Shown one piece after another: positions 1 through 9,225 of a stretch of DNA of 59,414 nucleotides. Positions within the stretch are counted from its first letter, which is position 1, and every line of letters starts with the position of its first letter. Origin of the DNA: Bacillota bacterium (GTDB taxonomy: Bacteria; Bacillota; Clostridia; DSM-8532); the NCBI GenBank assembly GCA_023443745.1, contig JAEZTB010000043.1, positions 1-59,414 of the forward strand. Reading direction: 5' to 3'. The notes under the pieces are model-generated. The model worked only from the letters and a program-made list of their open reading frames with translations, did no database searches and was not told the origin of the DNA. Position numbers and translations under genes: made by a program.

Positions 1-31
1 ACATAATTATTGATCAGAAATCACTACATTT

Positions 32-63
32 AAACCTGTTTTTAACTCGTCAAAAACAGGTTT
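32..63. terminator. Possible bidirectional hairpin terminator
   Basis: A perfect 12-bp inverted repeat (32-43 paired with 52-63) encloses an 8-nt loop and is followed by a short T run on the plus strand. It lies about 75 nt beyond the stop codon of the minus-strand serine hydrolase, so it may end that transcript or one entering from the left. The stem is A/T-rich at its loop side, which lowers certainty. Confidence 0.5.
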
Positions 64-138
64 TATCAATGTTTTGAACCTTGTTGATTTTACTTTTGCA
101 AACTGGAACTTACTTTTTCAAGTGACCTATTTTTGTGT

Positions 139-1251
139 CTATTCTTCTTTATTAACTTCGCTTTGCAAAACCTTCATAAGTTTCACACCCATTACGGTTG
201 TAGGTATTCTGTAATCTGGAGAACAATTAGAAAGAATGACAACACCGATTTGCTTATTCTTATCAAAAGCTGCATAGCTGTTAAAATGACTCGTTCCACC
301 ATTGTGCCATACTATATTGTTTTTCGTATCAATCATCCAACCGATGCCTGCCGCATCCATTCTTATGTCAAGCTTTTCATTCTTACTTGTAGTAGCGTTA
401 ACATTAGCAAGAATCTCATGCCCATAAGAAAGATATGAGCCTTCATCTAGTATTTGCAGTTTAATATATTGCATCATATCGCTGATTGTAGAAGTAATGG
501 CTCCGGCGGGTAAATAGGCATCGTCTGATTTCCAGTTCCAGTATCCGCTTAGATCTCCCGTCCCATCAGAAATCTTTGTGTTTTTAAGTTTAAGATCATT
601 GGCAATATATTCGTTCATTAGTTGAGCATAGTCAGTGCCATAAACGCTTGACAGTACATTTCCGACAATGGCAAAGCCAAAATTTGAATATTTAAAATTG
701 TGTTCTTTATTTTTAAGCTTTATTGCTCCTAATTTTTTTATAAATATATTATTATTGATACCATAATAGTCATTATTCTGACCATGAAGAAAATTAGAAG
801 CCATCTGCCATTCTAAATAGTATTCTTTATAACCGGAAGTATGAGTTACAAGCTTTTTCAAAGTGGGATAGTATTCCTTTTCCGGTAAATCAATATATTC
901 GTTGATTTGATCGTTTAAATCAATTTTTTTCTCGCTGATTGCCTTGCATAGCAGAGATGCCGTAAATGTTTTAGTTAGTGAACCAATTTCATATATATGT
1001 TCTTCATTCGTTAAAACAGAAGCATTTTCTCCATATATAGTATAAGTCATATCACCATATTTAATGATTCCTACTGTTATCATTGCGTGTTCATTATTTT
1101 CTGTTGTATATGCTATCATTTCATCAAAAGTCATCGAAGGCAACAGATTCATTTGATAAGAAATAATTGCGAAAAAAACACCTACACAAGCACAGATAAT
1201 AAAGACAGCTATTAAGATTATCCATCTCATTTTCTTTTTTTCAATCTTCAC
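139..1251 (-). CDS. Membrane-anchored serine hydrolase, beta-lactamase/PBP (class C-like) family
   Basis: The 370-residue protein has a basic N terminus and one hydrophobic segment at about residues 10-32, then a serine beta-lactamase-like domain facing outside. All three family motifs are visible: SLTK at 91-94 with nucleophile Ser91 and general base Lys94, YSN at 188-190, and HNGG at 316-319 in place of the KTG box. This set is typical of AmpC/EstB/D-aminopeptidase-like enzymes (Pfam Beta-lactamase), which act as peptidases, esterases or cell-wall enzymes rather than true beta-lactamases. The start is a GTG preceded by a GAGGT site; an internal ATG eight codons in is the alternative. It follows the DUF1835 gene by 16 nt, so the two probably share a transcript. 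The substrate cannot be read from sequence. Confidence 0.85.
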   Translation of the reverse strand: MKIEKKKMRWIILIAVFIICACVGVFFAIISYQMNLLPSMTFDEMIAYTTENNEHAMITVGIIKYGDMTYTIYGENASVLTNEEHIYEIGSLTKTFTASLLCKAISEKKIDLNDQINEYIDLPEKEYYPTLKKLVTHTSGYKEYYLEWQMASNFLHGQNNDYYGINNNIFIKKLGAIKLKNKEHNFKYSNFGFAIVGNVLSSVYGTDYAQLMNEYIANDLKLKNTKISDGTGDLSGYWNWKSDDAYLPAGAITSTISDMMQYIKLQILDEGSYLSYGHEILANVNATTSKNEKLDIRMDAAGIGWMIDTKNNIVWHNGGTSHFNSYAAFDKNKQIGVVILSNCSPDYRIPTTVMGVKLMKVLQSEVNKEE

Positions 1252-1267
1252 TTTAACCTCACCTAGA

Positions 1268-2167
1268 TTATACTGTAATTTTCCTGTTTCGTTTTATAAT
1301 TCCTGAATATGGATGGTCGTCTGTCGCCGCTGAAACCTCAATTAATTCTCCCGATTGTATCATTGTTTGTATCCTCTGGAACAACCATCGGTCGCCAATA
1401 CCTGATATATGAATTAATGTTTTTCCAATCAACTGTGCAACCTTGAATTCCCCTTCCGGCATATTAGCACGAAGAGCAAAATCATAGAAATCGTCTGGTA
1501 CTCCAATAACACTTCCGTTGATTATAACACGCAAAGGAGCATTGTCTCGCACCAAATCGTTCCAAGTATTTGCATAAGCGATGCGCTGCAATTTACTTAT
1601 AGATTCCTCATACTGTGCGATTGCTCCAAAATCTTCTGCCGGTATTTCTCCAGTACTACGATAATAAACAATGGTGTTATCCTTCTCAGTCTGCTTTGGA
1701 ACACGTACGATGGAAAGTGGTGTCGAGGCATCGACCATTAAATGGCATATAAAAAACAAGCTGCACATTTCCACAGGATCACTGGTACAGACCCACATAC
1801 GTATAGTCTCCAGGGTTGATTTTGCTTCCTGAATCCGCGTCAGAGCACGTTGGGTTGTTCTCCATATTTCGTCCGACACCCCCGGAAAATCGGCAAACAG
1901 CTCGTTAAGAACCTTCTTGCGCAAGTTCATATCTGTATCCATACCCGAAATATCACCAATATCCAACGCGAGTGTTAACGCCGCTACATCCCTTGAACTG
2001 CCTTCCATAGTTATACCTGACCAGTTACGAGGCTTTTTTACCTCACACCGTTCTTTTTTAGTGCCGCCAATCACAGCAACTGCGCTAGCTAAACGTTCTC
2101 CCTGTTTCATTGATTTCGCCAATTTTAGTGCACCGGCAGGGCTTTCGCCAAAGGCAAGTTCAATCAT
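1268..2167 (-). CDS. DUF1835/DUF3658 domain protein
   Basis: This 299-residue soluble protein opens with a DUF1835-like segment (residues about 1-130, beginning with the family-typical hydrophobic strand followed by FGESPAGALK) and ends with a DUF3658-like segment (about 170-295, containing the AxxWxxLVxxNAPLR and VPDDFYD pattern followed by a winged-helix-like LIG..L region). No enzymatic function is established for the pair. The middle of the protein is more divergent than I would expect. It starts at an ATG behind a GGGGGT site and is the promoter-proximal gene of a two-gene unit with the serine hydrolase. No signal peptide or membrane segment is visible. Family call from remembered pattern, not a search. 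Confidence 0.7.
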   Translation of the reverse strand: MIELAFGESPAGALKLAKSMKQGERLASAVAVIGGTKKERCEVKKPRNWSGITMEGSSRDVAALTLALDIGDISGMDTDMNLRKKVLNELFADFPGVSDEIWRTTQRALTRIQEAKSTLETIRMWVCTSDPVEMCSLFFICHLMVDASTPLSIVRVPKQTEKDNTIVYYRSTGEIPAEDFGAIAQYEESISKLQRIAYANTWNDLVRDNAPLRVIINGSVIGVPDDFYDFALRANMPEGEFKVAQLIGKTLIHISGIGDRWLFQRIQTMIQSGELIEVSAATDDHPYSGIIKRNRKITV

Positions 2168-2273
2168 GCAAATACCCCCTTCTTACTACTCTAATCCATT
2201 ATACAGCAAACCCATAAGATGAATTTAACGTAAAGTCATAATTATCCCGATATTTCTCTATCTGAATCTCCTA

Positions 2274-3242
2274 TTAATTATAATTTGTATGGTCTCTGAA
2301 GAACTTAATAATATCTTCAAAAATTATGTCATTGATACTGTGGCCCACTCCGTCGTACATAACCATTTCCGCCGGAATACCCAATTGTTCATAAATTTCC
2401 TTTGATTTTTCCCAGCGTTCTTTCATATCACTGCCAAGGAAATCGATTATTATTTGTCGCTCCACATCACTAAATGCATCATCAGAGGGTAATGTATCAT
2501 TATCGTCATCACGGCCCATGTATATGTATTGCGGAACTTTTTTATAATCATCTATGTTAAACTCAATGTTCGCAATTTCTTTAATATCTGATACTCCGAT
2601 TGGGTAGATCAAATCCACGCCCTCCCATTTCTCGGTTGGCAAAATGGGCATACAGTTTACTCCGCCAGTTGCTACAGCTTGAACCAATTGGGGATGAAGT
2701 GCTGCAAAACGGTTAACAAAGCTGCCGGAGGCAGAAAAGCCGCTCATCAGTACTTTATCGTTGACAATAATATTGTCCTCTTTTAATTTATCTTTTAAGT
2801 GATTAATCATAGCGATTAATTGTAAATCAATCCTTGCCAATTGGCCTTCATTACTCATCAGTGTATCTCTATCCAACGAATGGGTATACATCTGCCAATT
2901 GCTTTCAGGACGGTCGAAAACCGGGACCAGTAATGCTGTTTTCAAATTGCGGGATAATTTATTGCAAATACCGTTCCTTACTAAATCAAGAGCATCTTTC
3001 ACATGATCCTGATGATTATCACTGACTCTTCCACCATTATTAGGTTCAACCAATATGTACTTTATTTCATCTGCTCTAACTCCATAAGGTAAATACACAT
3101 AATATTCATAGTTAAAACCGCGTTCTGGGTCCGCATCAATTTTAATAATTTTGCCACCAATAACAAAGAATTCACGATTTCCTAAGAGGACTAAAAATAT
3201 GACAATCAGTATTCCCAGGATAATAAATATTATTTTACGCAT
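2274..3242 (-). CDS. Membrane-anchored alpha/beta hydrolase (esterase/depolymerase-like)
   Basis: A 322-residue protein with a single N-terminal hydrophobic segment (about residues 3-21) and an extracellular alpha/beta hydrolase domain. The nucleophile elbow is G-F-S-A-S-G at 168-173 (probable Ser170), a variant of GxSxG with serine in the last position. Further on a D-rich segment (about 240-260) and a GVGHS motif near residue 300 supply the likely acid and histidine. The layout resembles PHB-depolymerase/dienelactone-hydrolase-like esterases. The start ATG has an excellent GGGAGGGAC site. It stands alone, divergent from the PHP gene to the right, so its promoter lies in the 384-bp gap 3243-3626. 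Substrate unknown. Confidence 0.75.
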   Translation of the reverse strand: MRKIIFIILGILIVIFLVLLGNREFFVIGGKIIKIDADPERGFNYEYYVYLPYGVRADEIKYILVEPNNGGRVSDNHQDHVKDALDLVRNGICNKLSRNLKTALLVPVFDRPESNWQMYTHSLDRDTLMSNEGQLARIDLQLIAMINHLKDKLKEDNIIVNDKVLMSGFSASGSFVNRFAALHPQLVQAVATGGVNCMPILPTEKWEGVDLIYPIGVSDIKEIANIEFNIDDYKKVPQYIYMGRDDDNDTLPSDDAFSDVERQIIIDFLGSDMKERWEKSKEIYEQLGIPAEMVMYDGVGHSINDIIFEDIIKFFRDHTNYN

Positions 3243-3414
3243 TAGTCCCTCCCTCTATCTTGCGATGCCTTGGGATACAAGATATTTATAATTTTTCAAA
3301 AGTATTCTTTACTAACAATGCATCTTTCTCTACCTGAGGTCCCGCCTATTGGTAATCCCGAAATCCCAAATAATAGTTTATCCATTTTTCTTTACACTTT
3401 CAAACTATAAAAAT

Positions 3415-3487
3415 AAAAGCGCTTCAACGTAATAAAAAAAGACTCTTTTGCATAAAATATATACGAATAAAAAGTATTAGCGCTTAA
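3415..3487. promoter_or_regulatory. Pair of AGCGCT palindromes, possible LacI-type/cre operator
   Basis: Within the 384-bp divergent gap there are two AGCGCT cores, 3418-3423 (in AAAAGCGCTTCAA) and 3479-3484 (in TTAGCGCTTAA), with centres 61 bp apart. The first resembles a catabolite-responsive element (AAGCGCTT core), and LacI-family repressors favour such CG-centred palindromes. A GGAGG-like string at 3513-3519 has no convincing reading frame behind it. Binding protein unknown. Confidence 0.35.
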
Positions 3488-3626
3488 ACTTTTCAAATTT
3501 AGGTAAATAAGAAAGGAGGTGCCCTGTCTTCACAGATTATTCGTACTGCTCTGTTACTTCGTAAGATCGGAATTGGCAAAAGGCGGTCATTGGTTAATTG
3601 GAATAAAAAATGGAGGTTAGAGCGAT

Positions 3627-5960
3627 ATGATAAGAACAAAGTTCGGAAAGCCACTTTCTCTTATTCTCACTTTATGCATGGTTATGACTTTTTTATGTAT
3701 CCCATCGCCTTCTTATGCGCAGGTTGAGTACAACTTATATTTTGGTAATTTCCATGCTCACACATCCTATTCTGACGGACAGGGTACACCCGAGCAAGCA
3801 TTTAAACATATGAAAGAGTCCGGTGCCGGAGATTTCGGCGCTATAACCGATCATAATTACAGTTTGACAAGCAGCGAATGGACAACAACAAAACAAGCTG
3901 CCGACAAGTACACCGACAGTTCTTTTGTGGGTATAGCAGGAGTTGAAATGGAGCTTTCAGACGGTAATGAAATGTGTACTTTTAACGTTGATGAATTTGT
4001 AACATACTCATTAGAAAACTATTATGATTGGCTGGCAGCCCGGCCGGCTTCAGTTGCCCAGTACAACCATCCCGGCTATACCGGAGATTTTAGTAATTTC
4101 AACTACCGGACAGAAACCAGGGATAAAAATGTGTGCCTGCTTGAATACGGTAATACAGGCTATTCAACCACTTATTTTAATTCTTATGTAAAAGCCTTGG
4201 ACAAAGGCTGGTGTGTGGCTCCTGCTGCCAACAGTGACACCCATGATAACGATTGGCTTACGGGAACTGAGAACAGGACTGTTGTACTTGCGCCATCCCT
4301 GACCAGGGAAAATATATTCGAAGCGGTACGGGCTGGAAGAGTATATGCGACAGAAGATAAAAATTTAAGGCTTTCATTTTTAATCAATGGACAAGTTATG
4401 GGTTCAACACTGTATAACCCTTCAACGTTGGATATATCAGTGACCGCTACTGATCCTGATTCGAGTGAGAGAATTACCAAGGCTGAGTTATTTGCCGACG
4501 GTGGCGTCGCAGTATCATCTAAAACCAATAGCAGCAACAGCTTAACTTGGACCTTGCAGCTTTCCCCACAGAAAAAATACTATTTCATAAAGCTTACTGA
4601 ATCCGATGGTGATACTGTGGTAAGCGCCCCTATATGGATCAGCAGCAGCGGCGGTACCGTTCCCGCAGTACCCGCAGGCTTGACTGCAACAGCATCAGGT
4701 CCGTCACAGATCAATGTGTCGTGGTCAGCATCACAGGGTGCAACAGGCTATGACCTTGAAGTAGATGGAACAACTCTGAGTAATATTACAAGTCCTTATG
4801 CACATACAGGCTTAACAGCAGGCTCAACTCACAGCTATAGGGTGAGAGCCAAGAACTCTTCTGGAACAAGTGCTTGGAGCACTACCGTCAATGCTACCAC
4901 CACAGGCAGTACATCACCTAATCTCGCCTTGAATAAAGCGGCTACTGCATTGTCAGTCGAAGGGTCGGGGTTCGAAGCAGGAAAGGCTTTTGACGGCAGT
5001 GCCACCACAAGGTGGGCCTCCGTGGAATATGTTGATCCTCAGTGGATATATGTAGACCTGAGTACCAGTTATAATATTGGTAGCGTCAAGCTAACTTGGG
5101 AAGATGCCTATGCAAAGTCTTACAGGATTGAGGTATCACCGGATAAAACAAACTGGACCACTGTATATTCCACGACCAGCGGTAATGGTGCAACTGATGA
5201 TATCAGTTTTAGCAGCGTAAGCGGCAGGTATGTCAGAATGTACGGCACGCAGAGAGGTACTGCTTATGGGTACTCATTATATGAATTTGAAGTATATGAG
5301 GGAGCTGCACCTCAGGTACCAGCAGTGCCAACAGGATTAGCAGCTTCTGCCGCCAGCTCCTCACAGATCAATGTAAGCTGGAGTAGTGTTAGTGGAGCTA
5401 CAGGCTATGACCTTGAAGTGGATGGGACAGTTATTAGCGATATAACAAGTCCTTATGCACATACAGGCTTGGCAGCAGGCTCAACTCACGGCTATAGAGT
5501 GAGAGCTAAGAACTCTGCTGGAACAAGTCCATGGAGCACTTCTGCCAATGCTACCACAACAAGCAATACATCCTCTAATCTCGCCTTGAATAAAACAGCT
5601 ACCGCATTGTCAATCGAAGGGTCGGGTTTCGAAGCAGGAAAAGCTTTTGACGGCAGCGCCACCACTAGGTGGGCATCCGTGGAATATGTAGATCCTCAAT
5701 GGATATATGTAGACCTGGGTACCAGCTATAATATCGGCAGAGTCAAGCTTACTTGGGAAGCTGCCCATGCAAAGTCCTACAGGATTGAGATTTCCGCTGA
5801 TAGTACAAACTGGACAACAGTCTCCTCAACCACCAGCGGTGATGGTGGGACTGATGATATCACTTTTAACAGTACAAGCGGAAGATATGTCAGAATGTAT
5901 GGAACCCAGAGGGGCACTAGCTATGGTTATTCCTTATATGAATTTGAAGTATATGAGTAA
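3627..5960 (+). CDS. Secreted PHP-domain metallohydrolase (CehA/McbA-like) with FN3 and F5/8C modules
   Basis: A 777-residue exported protein. Signal peptide at 1-31 (cleavage near YAQ). Residues about 35-335 form a PHP domain: HAH at 43-45, TDHN at 74-77, a GxE near 104, a YNHPG near 147 and NSDTHDND near 203 supply the metal ligands. This is the arrangement of CehA/McbA-type PHP hydrolases, many of which act on phosphoesters or carbamates. Two copies of an FN3 module (about 346-428 and 563-647) alternate with two F5/8-type-C carbohydrate-binding modules (about 430-558 and 649-777), so the enzyme is probably tethered to glycans. The ATG follows a TGGAGGT site. The gene stands alone and ends in a shared terminator. 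The natural substrate is unclear; a secreted PHP enzyme with glycan-binding modules is unusual. Confidence 0.85.
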   Translation: MIRTKFGKPLSLILTLCMVMTFLCIPSPSYAQVEYNLYFGNFHAHTSYSDGQGTPEQAFKHMKESGAGDFGAITDHNYSLTSSEWTTTKQAADKYTDSSFVGIAGVEMELSDGNEMCTFNVDEFVTYSLENYYDWLAARPASVAQYNHPGYTGDFSNFNYRTETRDKNVCLLEYGNTGYSTTYFNSYVKALDKGWCVAPAANSDTHDNDWLTGTENRTVVLAPSLTRENIFEAVRAGRVYATEDKNLRLSFLINGQVMGSTLYNPSTLDISVTATDPDSSERITKAELFADGGVAVSSKTNSSNSLTWTLQLSPQKKYYFIKLTESDGDTVVSAPIWISSSGGTVPAVPAGLTATASGPSQINVSWSASQGATGYDLEVDGTTLSNITSPYAHTGLTAGSTHSYRVRAKNSSGTSAWSTTVNATTTGSTSPNLALNKAATALSVEGSGFEAGKAFDGSATTRWASVEYVDPQWIYVDLSTSYNIGSVKLTWEDAYAKSYRIEVSPDKTNWTTVYSTTSGNGATDDISFSSVSGRYVRMYGTQRGTAYGYSLYEFEVYEGAAPQVPAVPTGLAASAASSSQINVSWSSVSGATGYDLEVDGTVISDITSPYAHTGLAAGSTHGYRVRAKNSAGTSPWSTSANATTTSNTSSNLALNKTATALSIEGSGFEAGKAFDGSATTRWASVEYVDPQWIYVDLGTSYNIGRVKLTWEAAHAKSYRIEISADSTNWTTVSSTTSGDGGTDDITFNSTSGRYVRMYGTQRGTSYGYSLYEFEVYE
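4660..5960 (+). repeat. Tandem FN3-F5/8C module duplication of about 655 bp
   Basis: The coding sequence from about 4660 to 5305 is repeated from about 5320 to 5960 with high nucleotide identity, including silent positions (compare the segment after 4915 with the one after 5570). The high identity points to a recent duplication or ongoing conversion and makes this stretch prone to collapse or slippage in assembly. Confidence 0.85.
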
Positions 5961-6007
5961 ACTTAGTATAGTCGTGTTAGTAATATTTGTTAACTCTATT
6001 CTAACGC

Positions 6008-6036
6008 AAAAGACAGGTCTTTCGGACCTGTCTTTT
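6008..6036. terminator. Bidirectional rho-independent terminator
   Basis: A perfect 12-bp stem (6008-6019 with 6025-6036) with a 5-nt TTTCG loop, rich in A on the left and T on the right, so it works on either strand. It separates the convergent PHP gene (stop 5960) and the alpha/beta hydrolase gene (stop 6065). Confidence 0.9.
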
Positions 6037-6064
6037 ATTGTTGAGAACTGCTCCTGTTACATTA

Positions 6065-6850
6065 TTAATGCTCCAGCAGGGCGGACTGGATACCCCTGCT
6101 GATTCCAAAAGCCAACCCTTCGGGGTTTTCCCATGCCATTGAATGTCCAGCCTTTTTTACAATTTCAATTGCAACACCGTGTTCTGCGAGAATTTGTTTA
6201 TCAGGATCCGGCAATGAGTTCTCTCCAAAAATAAACGTTTTGGAACATTCGAGAGAGTATAATATGTCTCTCCATGACGGATCTACTCCGTTTGCTGCTG
6301 ATTGTGATACTAGATATGCAGCCTTTGGCGACCACAGAGACAATGAAGCAGCCCACATTCCATTTCCGCTTTCCCGACTATCCATCACCAATTCATTAAA
6401 GCCATGATTAATAAATTCGTGCATGTCAAAATCAGCGATGTATTTACTTGTTGATCCTTCAGAGCTTTTATCAAGGTTCGATTCACTTAAAATAATCTGA
6501 TGAAGCTTATCTCTACACTTGTTTGCTAAAGAAAGGGCAATCGCTCCCCCCAGACTATGTCCAAATAATATGAATGGTCCGAGTTTTAAATGGTCAATGA
6601 ATTCCAACAAGTATTCTGCATGCTCTTGAACGGTATAGCCAAAAACATCAGGTTTATCACTATAACCGGCACCCAAAAGATCAACTAGAATGCATCGATG
6701 ATTCTTTAATGAATCCTGTGCGGCAACTTCTGGATAATCAAATGAGCCAGCGCATCCAAGCCCATGAATAAACAGGATTGCCATGTCTTCGCCGGGAAAA
6801 TCATGATAGCGAAGTACTTGTTTTGTTCTATTGATAATGTATTCTTTCAT
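6065..6850 (-). CDS. Alpha/beta hydrolase
   Basis: A 261-residue cytoplasmic alpha/beta hydrolase. The oxyanion-hole motif HGLGC is near residue 29, the nucleophile elbow GHSLGG near residue 100 gives the catalytic serine, and the C-terminal GHSMAWENP near 240 gives the catalytic histidine. The acid is probably in the strand around EVKTFIFGENSLPD. I chose the ATG at 6850 because a GGAGGAAGG site sits 8 nt upstream; the longer reading from 6913 starts with a basic stretch unlike the family and has no such site. Monocistronic and convergent with the PHP gene. Substrate unknown; the fold covers esterases, lipases and haloperoxidase-like enzymes. Confidence 0.8.
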   Translation of the reverse strand: MKEYIINRTKQVLRYHDFPGEDMAILFIHGLGCAGSFDYPEVAAQDSLKNHRCILVDLLGAGYSDKPDVFGYTVQEHAEYLLEFIDHLKLGPFILFGHSLGGAIALSLANKCRDKLHQIILSESNLDKSSEGSTSKYIADFDMHEFINHGFNELVMDSRESGNGMWAASLSLWSPKAAYLVSQSAANGVDPSWRDILYSLECSKTFIFGENSLPDPDKQILAEHGVAIEIVKKAGHSMAWENPEGLAFGISRGIQSALLEH

Positions 6851-7056
6851 TAAGCCTTCCTCCGCCGTCTTTTTTGCTTTCCGTCTAATCCTTAACCACC
6901 GGGTAAATAGCACAAATACTTGTAAAGCAAGGCGTTTCTATATCACGCCGCACTGTGGCAAAATATAGGGAATAACTAAAGATTCCAAAAGCTTCTATAA
7001 GAAGAATTGGCAAAAATAGTATTTGCAACGTTTATGAACTCGGACATCCTCCTTGG

Positions 7057-8415
7057 TTAAAAGGCTTTCTTTTTGGCAACCCTAAAGCATGCCCCAATTA
7101 TCATGATAACTGTAAAGACAATCAAATAATACACAACATCCATTTTGTGAGCAAGGCATGCAGCGACTACCATAAACAGACAGCCTAATATGGAGAGTGT
7201 GGGCATAATGAAGCGTCTGAATGTGTTCAATCCCTTTTCCTTCTTTATCAGCATAAAGAAAATAGGAATATACGCCCCATAGAGCGTAACTATAGGAAGC
7301 TCAGATGTGTCAAAGCAGAAGGGACCGAACCATGGATCTGTCAGATTTGCACCATAAAAGTAAAGTAACCAGAAGGCACAAAGCAGCAGCCCAAAGATAG
7401 AGGAGTTTGTCGGCATATTGGTGACCTTGTCTACTTGCTTGAAGGCTTCAGGATGAGGTCCGCTTTCTCTCACGGCGAGGGAATACATGCCGCGGGTACA
7501 ACCTAGCATGAGCCCGTTAAGCGTGCCGAGGCATGAAATGATTACAAACACAAAAATCAATGATCCGCCCACAGAGCCAAATATATTCTGGAAGGCCAGC
7601 TTTGCTCCTGCCTGGCCGCTTTCCATAAGTGTATCGGTACTAACGGCACCGGCAAGGCCGATATAATAGAAAATGTAAACAAAGACTACAATCAGCGAAC
7701 CCAAAATAAGTGCCTTGGGTAAATTTCTTTTGGAATCTTTGAGTTCAGCATTAATTGAGGTGGCGATGATCCAGCCCTCATAGGCGAATGCTACTGCCAC
7801 GATAGACGCGAATAGTCCGCCGCCAATACCGATACTGGTATCAGCCACATAAGTAAAATTGCTGACGGTCATGCCATTTATCAAACCAACAATGGTCCCG
7901 GCAATCGCCATAAGCAGTAGTGGGATGAGCTTAATAACCGTAGTAGAAACCTGCAACTTGCCTGCAAGGACAGGAGAAAGTGCATTCACCGCATAGCTGG
8001 CTACCAGATAAAAGCATGCAATAGTCATACTTGAACCACCTGTGATATCCCAGCCTAGAAGTACACAGGTATAGCGGGCGGAAACCCAAGCCAGCACAGA
8101 GGTGATTGTCGGATTATATATGACTGCCATGAACCAGCCCACATAGTAGCCATATTTGCTGCCGACGGATGCCTCGGCATAGTCCACTACACCATTGACC
8201 TTCTCATATTTAGTTGCCATCGTTGCAAAGGTATAGCTGCAGACGATCATAATAAGTCCAACGATGCCCCATGCGGCAATGCCCAGCGGCATGTTTCCGC
8301 CGGTAGCTTTCAGTACAGCCTCTGCCTTAAAAAAGACTCCGCTTCCGATGACGATTCCGACTACCATAGCGATGGCTGTATATAGGCCGTACTTTTTCTT
8401 TAACTCATTATCCAT
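7057..8415 (-). CDS. APC-family amino acid permease
   Basis: A 452-residue integral membrane protein with about twelve hydrophobic segments. The first helix carries the APC signature VGIVIGSGVFF (about residues 18-28), the substrate-binding break typical of LeuT-fold amino acid transporters, and FAYEGWI near residue 210 matches the conserved helix 6. The overall pattern resembles the L-type/serine-threonine exchanger (SteT) branch. The ATG has an AAAGGCGG site. A plausible promoter (TTGTTT, 18 nt, TACAAT) lies at about 8440-8485. It is transcribed alone, downstream of the decayed blaR1. The transported amino acid cannot be assigned. Confidence 0.85.
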   Translation of the reverse strand: MDNELKKKYGLYTAIAMVVGIVIGSGVFFKAEAVLKATGGNMPLGIAAWGIVGLIMIVCSYTFATMATKYEKVNGVVDYAEASVGSKYGYYVGWFMAVIYNPTITSVLAWVSARYTCVLLGWDITGGSSMTIACFYLVASYAVNALSPVLAGKLQVSTTVIKLIPLLLMAIAGTIVGLINGMTVSNFTYVADTSIGIGGGLFASIVAVAFAYEGWIIATSINAELKDSKRNLPKALILGSLIVVFVYIFYYIGLAGAVSTDTLMESGQAGAKLAFQNIFGSVGGSLIFVFVIISCLGTLNGLMLGCTRGMYSLAVRESGPHPEAFKQVDKVTNMPTNSSIFGLLLCAFWLLYFYGANLTDPWFGPFCFDTSELPIVTLYGAYIPIFFMLIKKEKGLNTFRRFIMPTLSILGCLFMVVAACLAHKMDVVYYLIVFTVIMIIGACFRVAKKKAF

Positions 8416-8505
8416 CTTGTTTCCGCCTTTATGAATTGTCTAGATATTTATTGTACTATAACTATAAAAAGCTAAACAATAATTACTTTTGTATAACATC
8501 CAGAG

Positions 8506-8845
8506 TCAGTATCCCTGATCATCGATAAGCCCTGGAGACTCAGTATCATCGCGTACAAGTATCATACTCCAGTTAGTATAATCTCCAGATCCAGTGGTTT
8601 CAAGAGTCTGCTGCGTATCGAGATATGTATTATACACTCTGTACGCAGCAACACCTTGGTTTCTTATAATTCAACACATTTTTAATCCTACCTTTTACAT
8701 TTCCCTCACCAAAAGCAAGCGGATTTCCGTTCAATATACGCCTATCAGTAGCAAGCGATAATAATGAAGTGACAAGTATCACAAAAAGAATGACATAGCT
8801 TGCTGCAAGGCTCATGTTTAAAACGGAAAGAAATGGTTCGCTCAT
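8506..8845 (-). pseudogene. BlaR1-type sensor/protease remnant with internal deletions
   Basis: Only fragments of a BlaR1/MecR1 M56-peptidase sensor survive. The start codon overlaps the blaI stop (TAATG). The first 30 residues are the typical BlaR1 first helix (FLSVLNMSLAASYVILF), then the reading jumps to the segment found late in the membrane domain (LAFGEGNVKGRIKNVLNYKKP), skipping hundreds of residues including the HExxH site. After KKPR the frame breaks; a second frame downstream reads VYNTYLDTQQTLETTGSG and ends IDDQGY before a TGA at 8506-8508, resembling the extracellular C terminus of such proteins. The first open piece is 8630-8845. Two deletions plus a frame change make function very unlikely. 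Confidence 0.75.
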
Positions 8846-9210
8846 TACTTCACATCCTTGTGCTCATCAATTAACTTCTTCAACTCTTCAGCTTGGTGTC
8901 TACTTAATTTTTTACCTCCAATAAAAGCTGTTAGAAATTTAGGTAATGACCCTCCAAAGGTATCCTCAACAAAACGTATACTTTGATTTGCGTAGTATTC
9001 ATCCTTTGTAAATAGAGATGAAACAACAGCATTTTCATTTTGGAAAATCCCTTTTTCACACAATTTTTTCAGTACTGTATACGTTGTAGACTTCTTCCAT
9101 TTCATTTCTTTTTCACACAGCTTCACAAGATTGCCGGAACTAATCGGCTCGTTCTGCCAAATTATATCCGCAAACTTATCTTCACTTTCTGTAAGCTTGT
9201 ATTCTTTCAT
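8845..9210 (-). CDS. BlaI/MecI/CopY-family transcriptional repressor
   Basis: A 121-residue winged-helix repressor (Pfam Penicillinase_R). Residues 1-75 form the DNA-binding domain with the family pattern LTESEDKFADIIWQNEPISSGNLV and the recognition-helix stretch WKKSTTYTVLKKLCEKG; the C-terminal 45 residues form the dimerisation part. In the classic system BlaR1 cleaves such a repressor when beta-lactams bind; here the BlaR1 partner is destroyed, so the repressor may be constitutive, respond to another protease, or serve another operon. The stop overlaps the blaR1 start by one base (TAATG). ATG behind AAGGAGAG. Its own promoter carries two operators, indicating autoregulation. Confidence 0.88.
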   Translation of the reverse strand: MKEYKLTESEDKFADIIWQNEPISSGNLVKLCEKEMKWKKSTTYTVLKKLCEKGIFQNENAVVSSLFTKDEYYANQSIRFVEDTFGGSLPKFLTAFIGGKKLSRHQAEELKKLIDEHKDVK

Positions 9211-9225
9211 AATTATCTCTCCTTG

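Noticed and set aside
3510..3626. Leader peptide behind the GGAGG at 3513-3519
   Set aside because: No ATG, GTG or TTG at proper spacing opens a reasonable frame.
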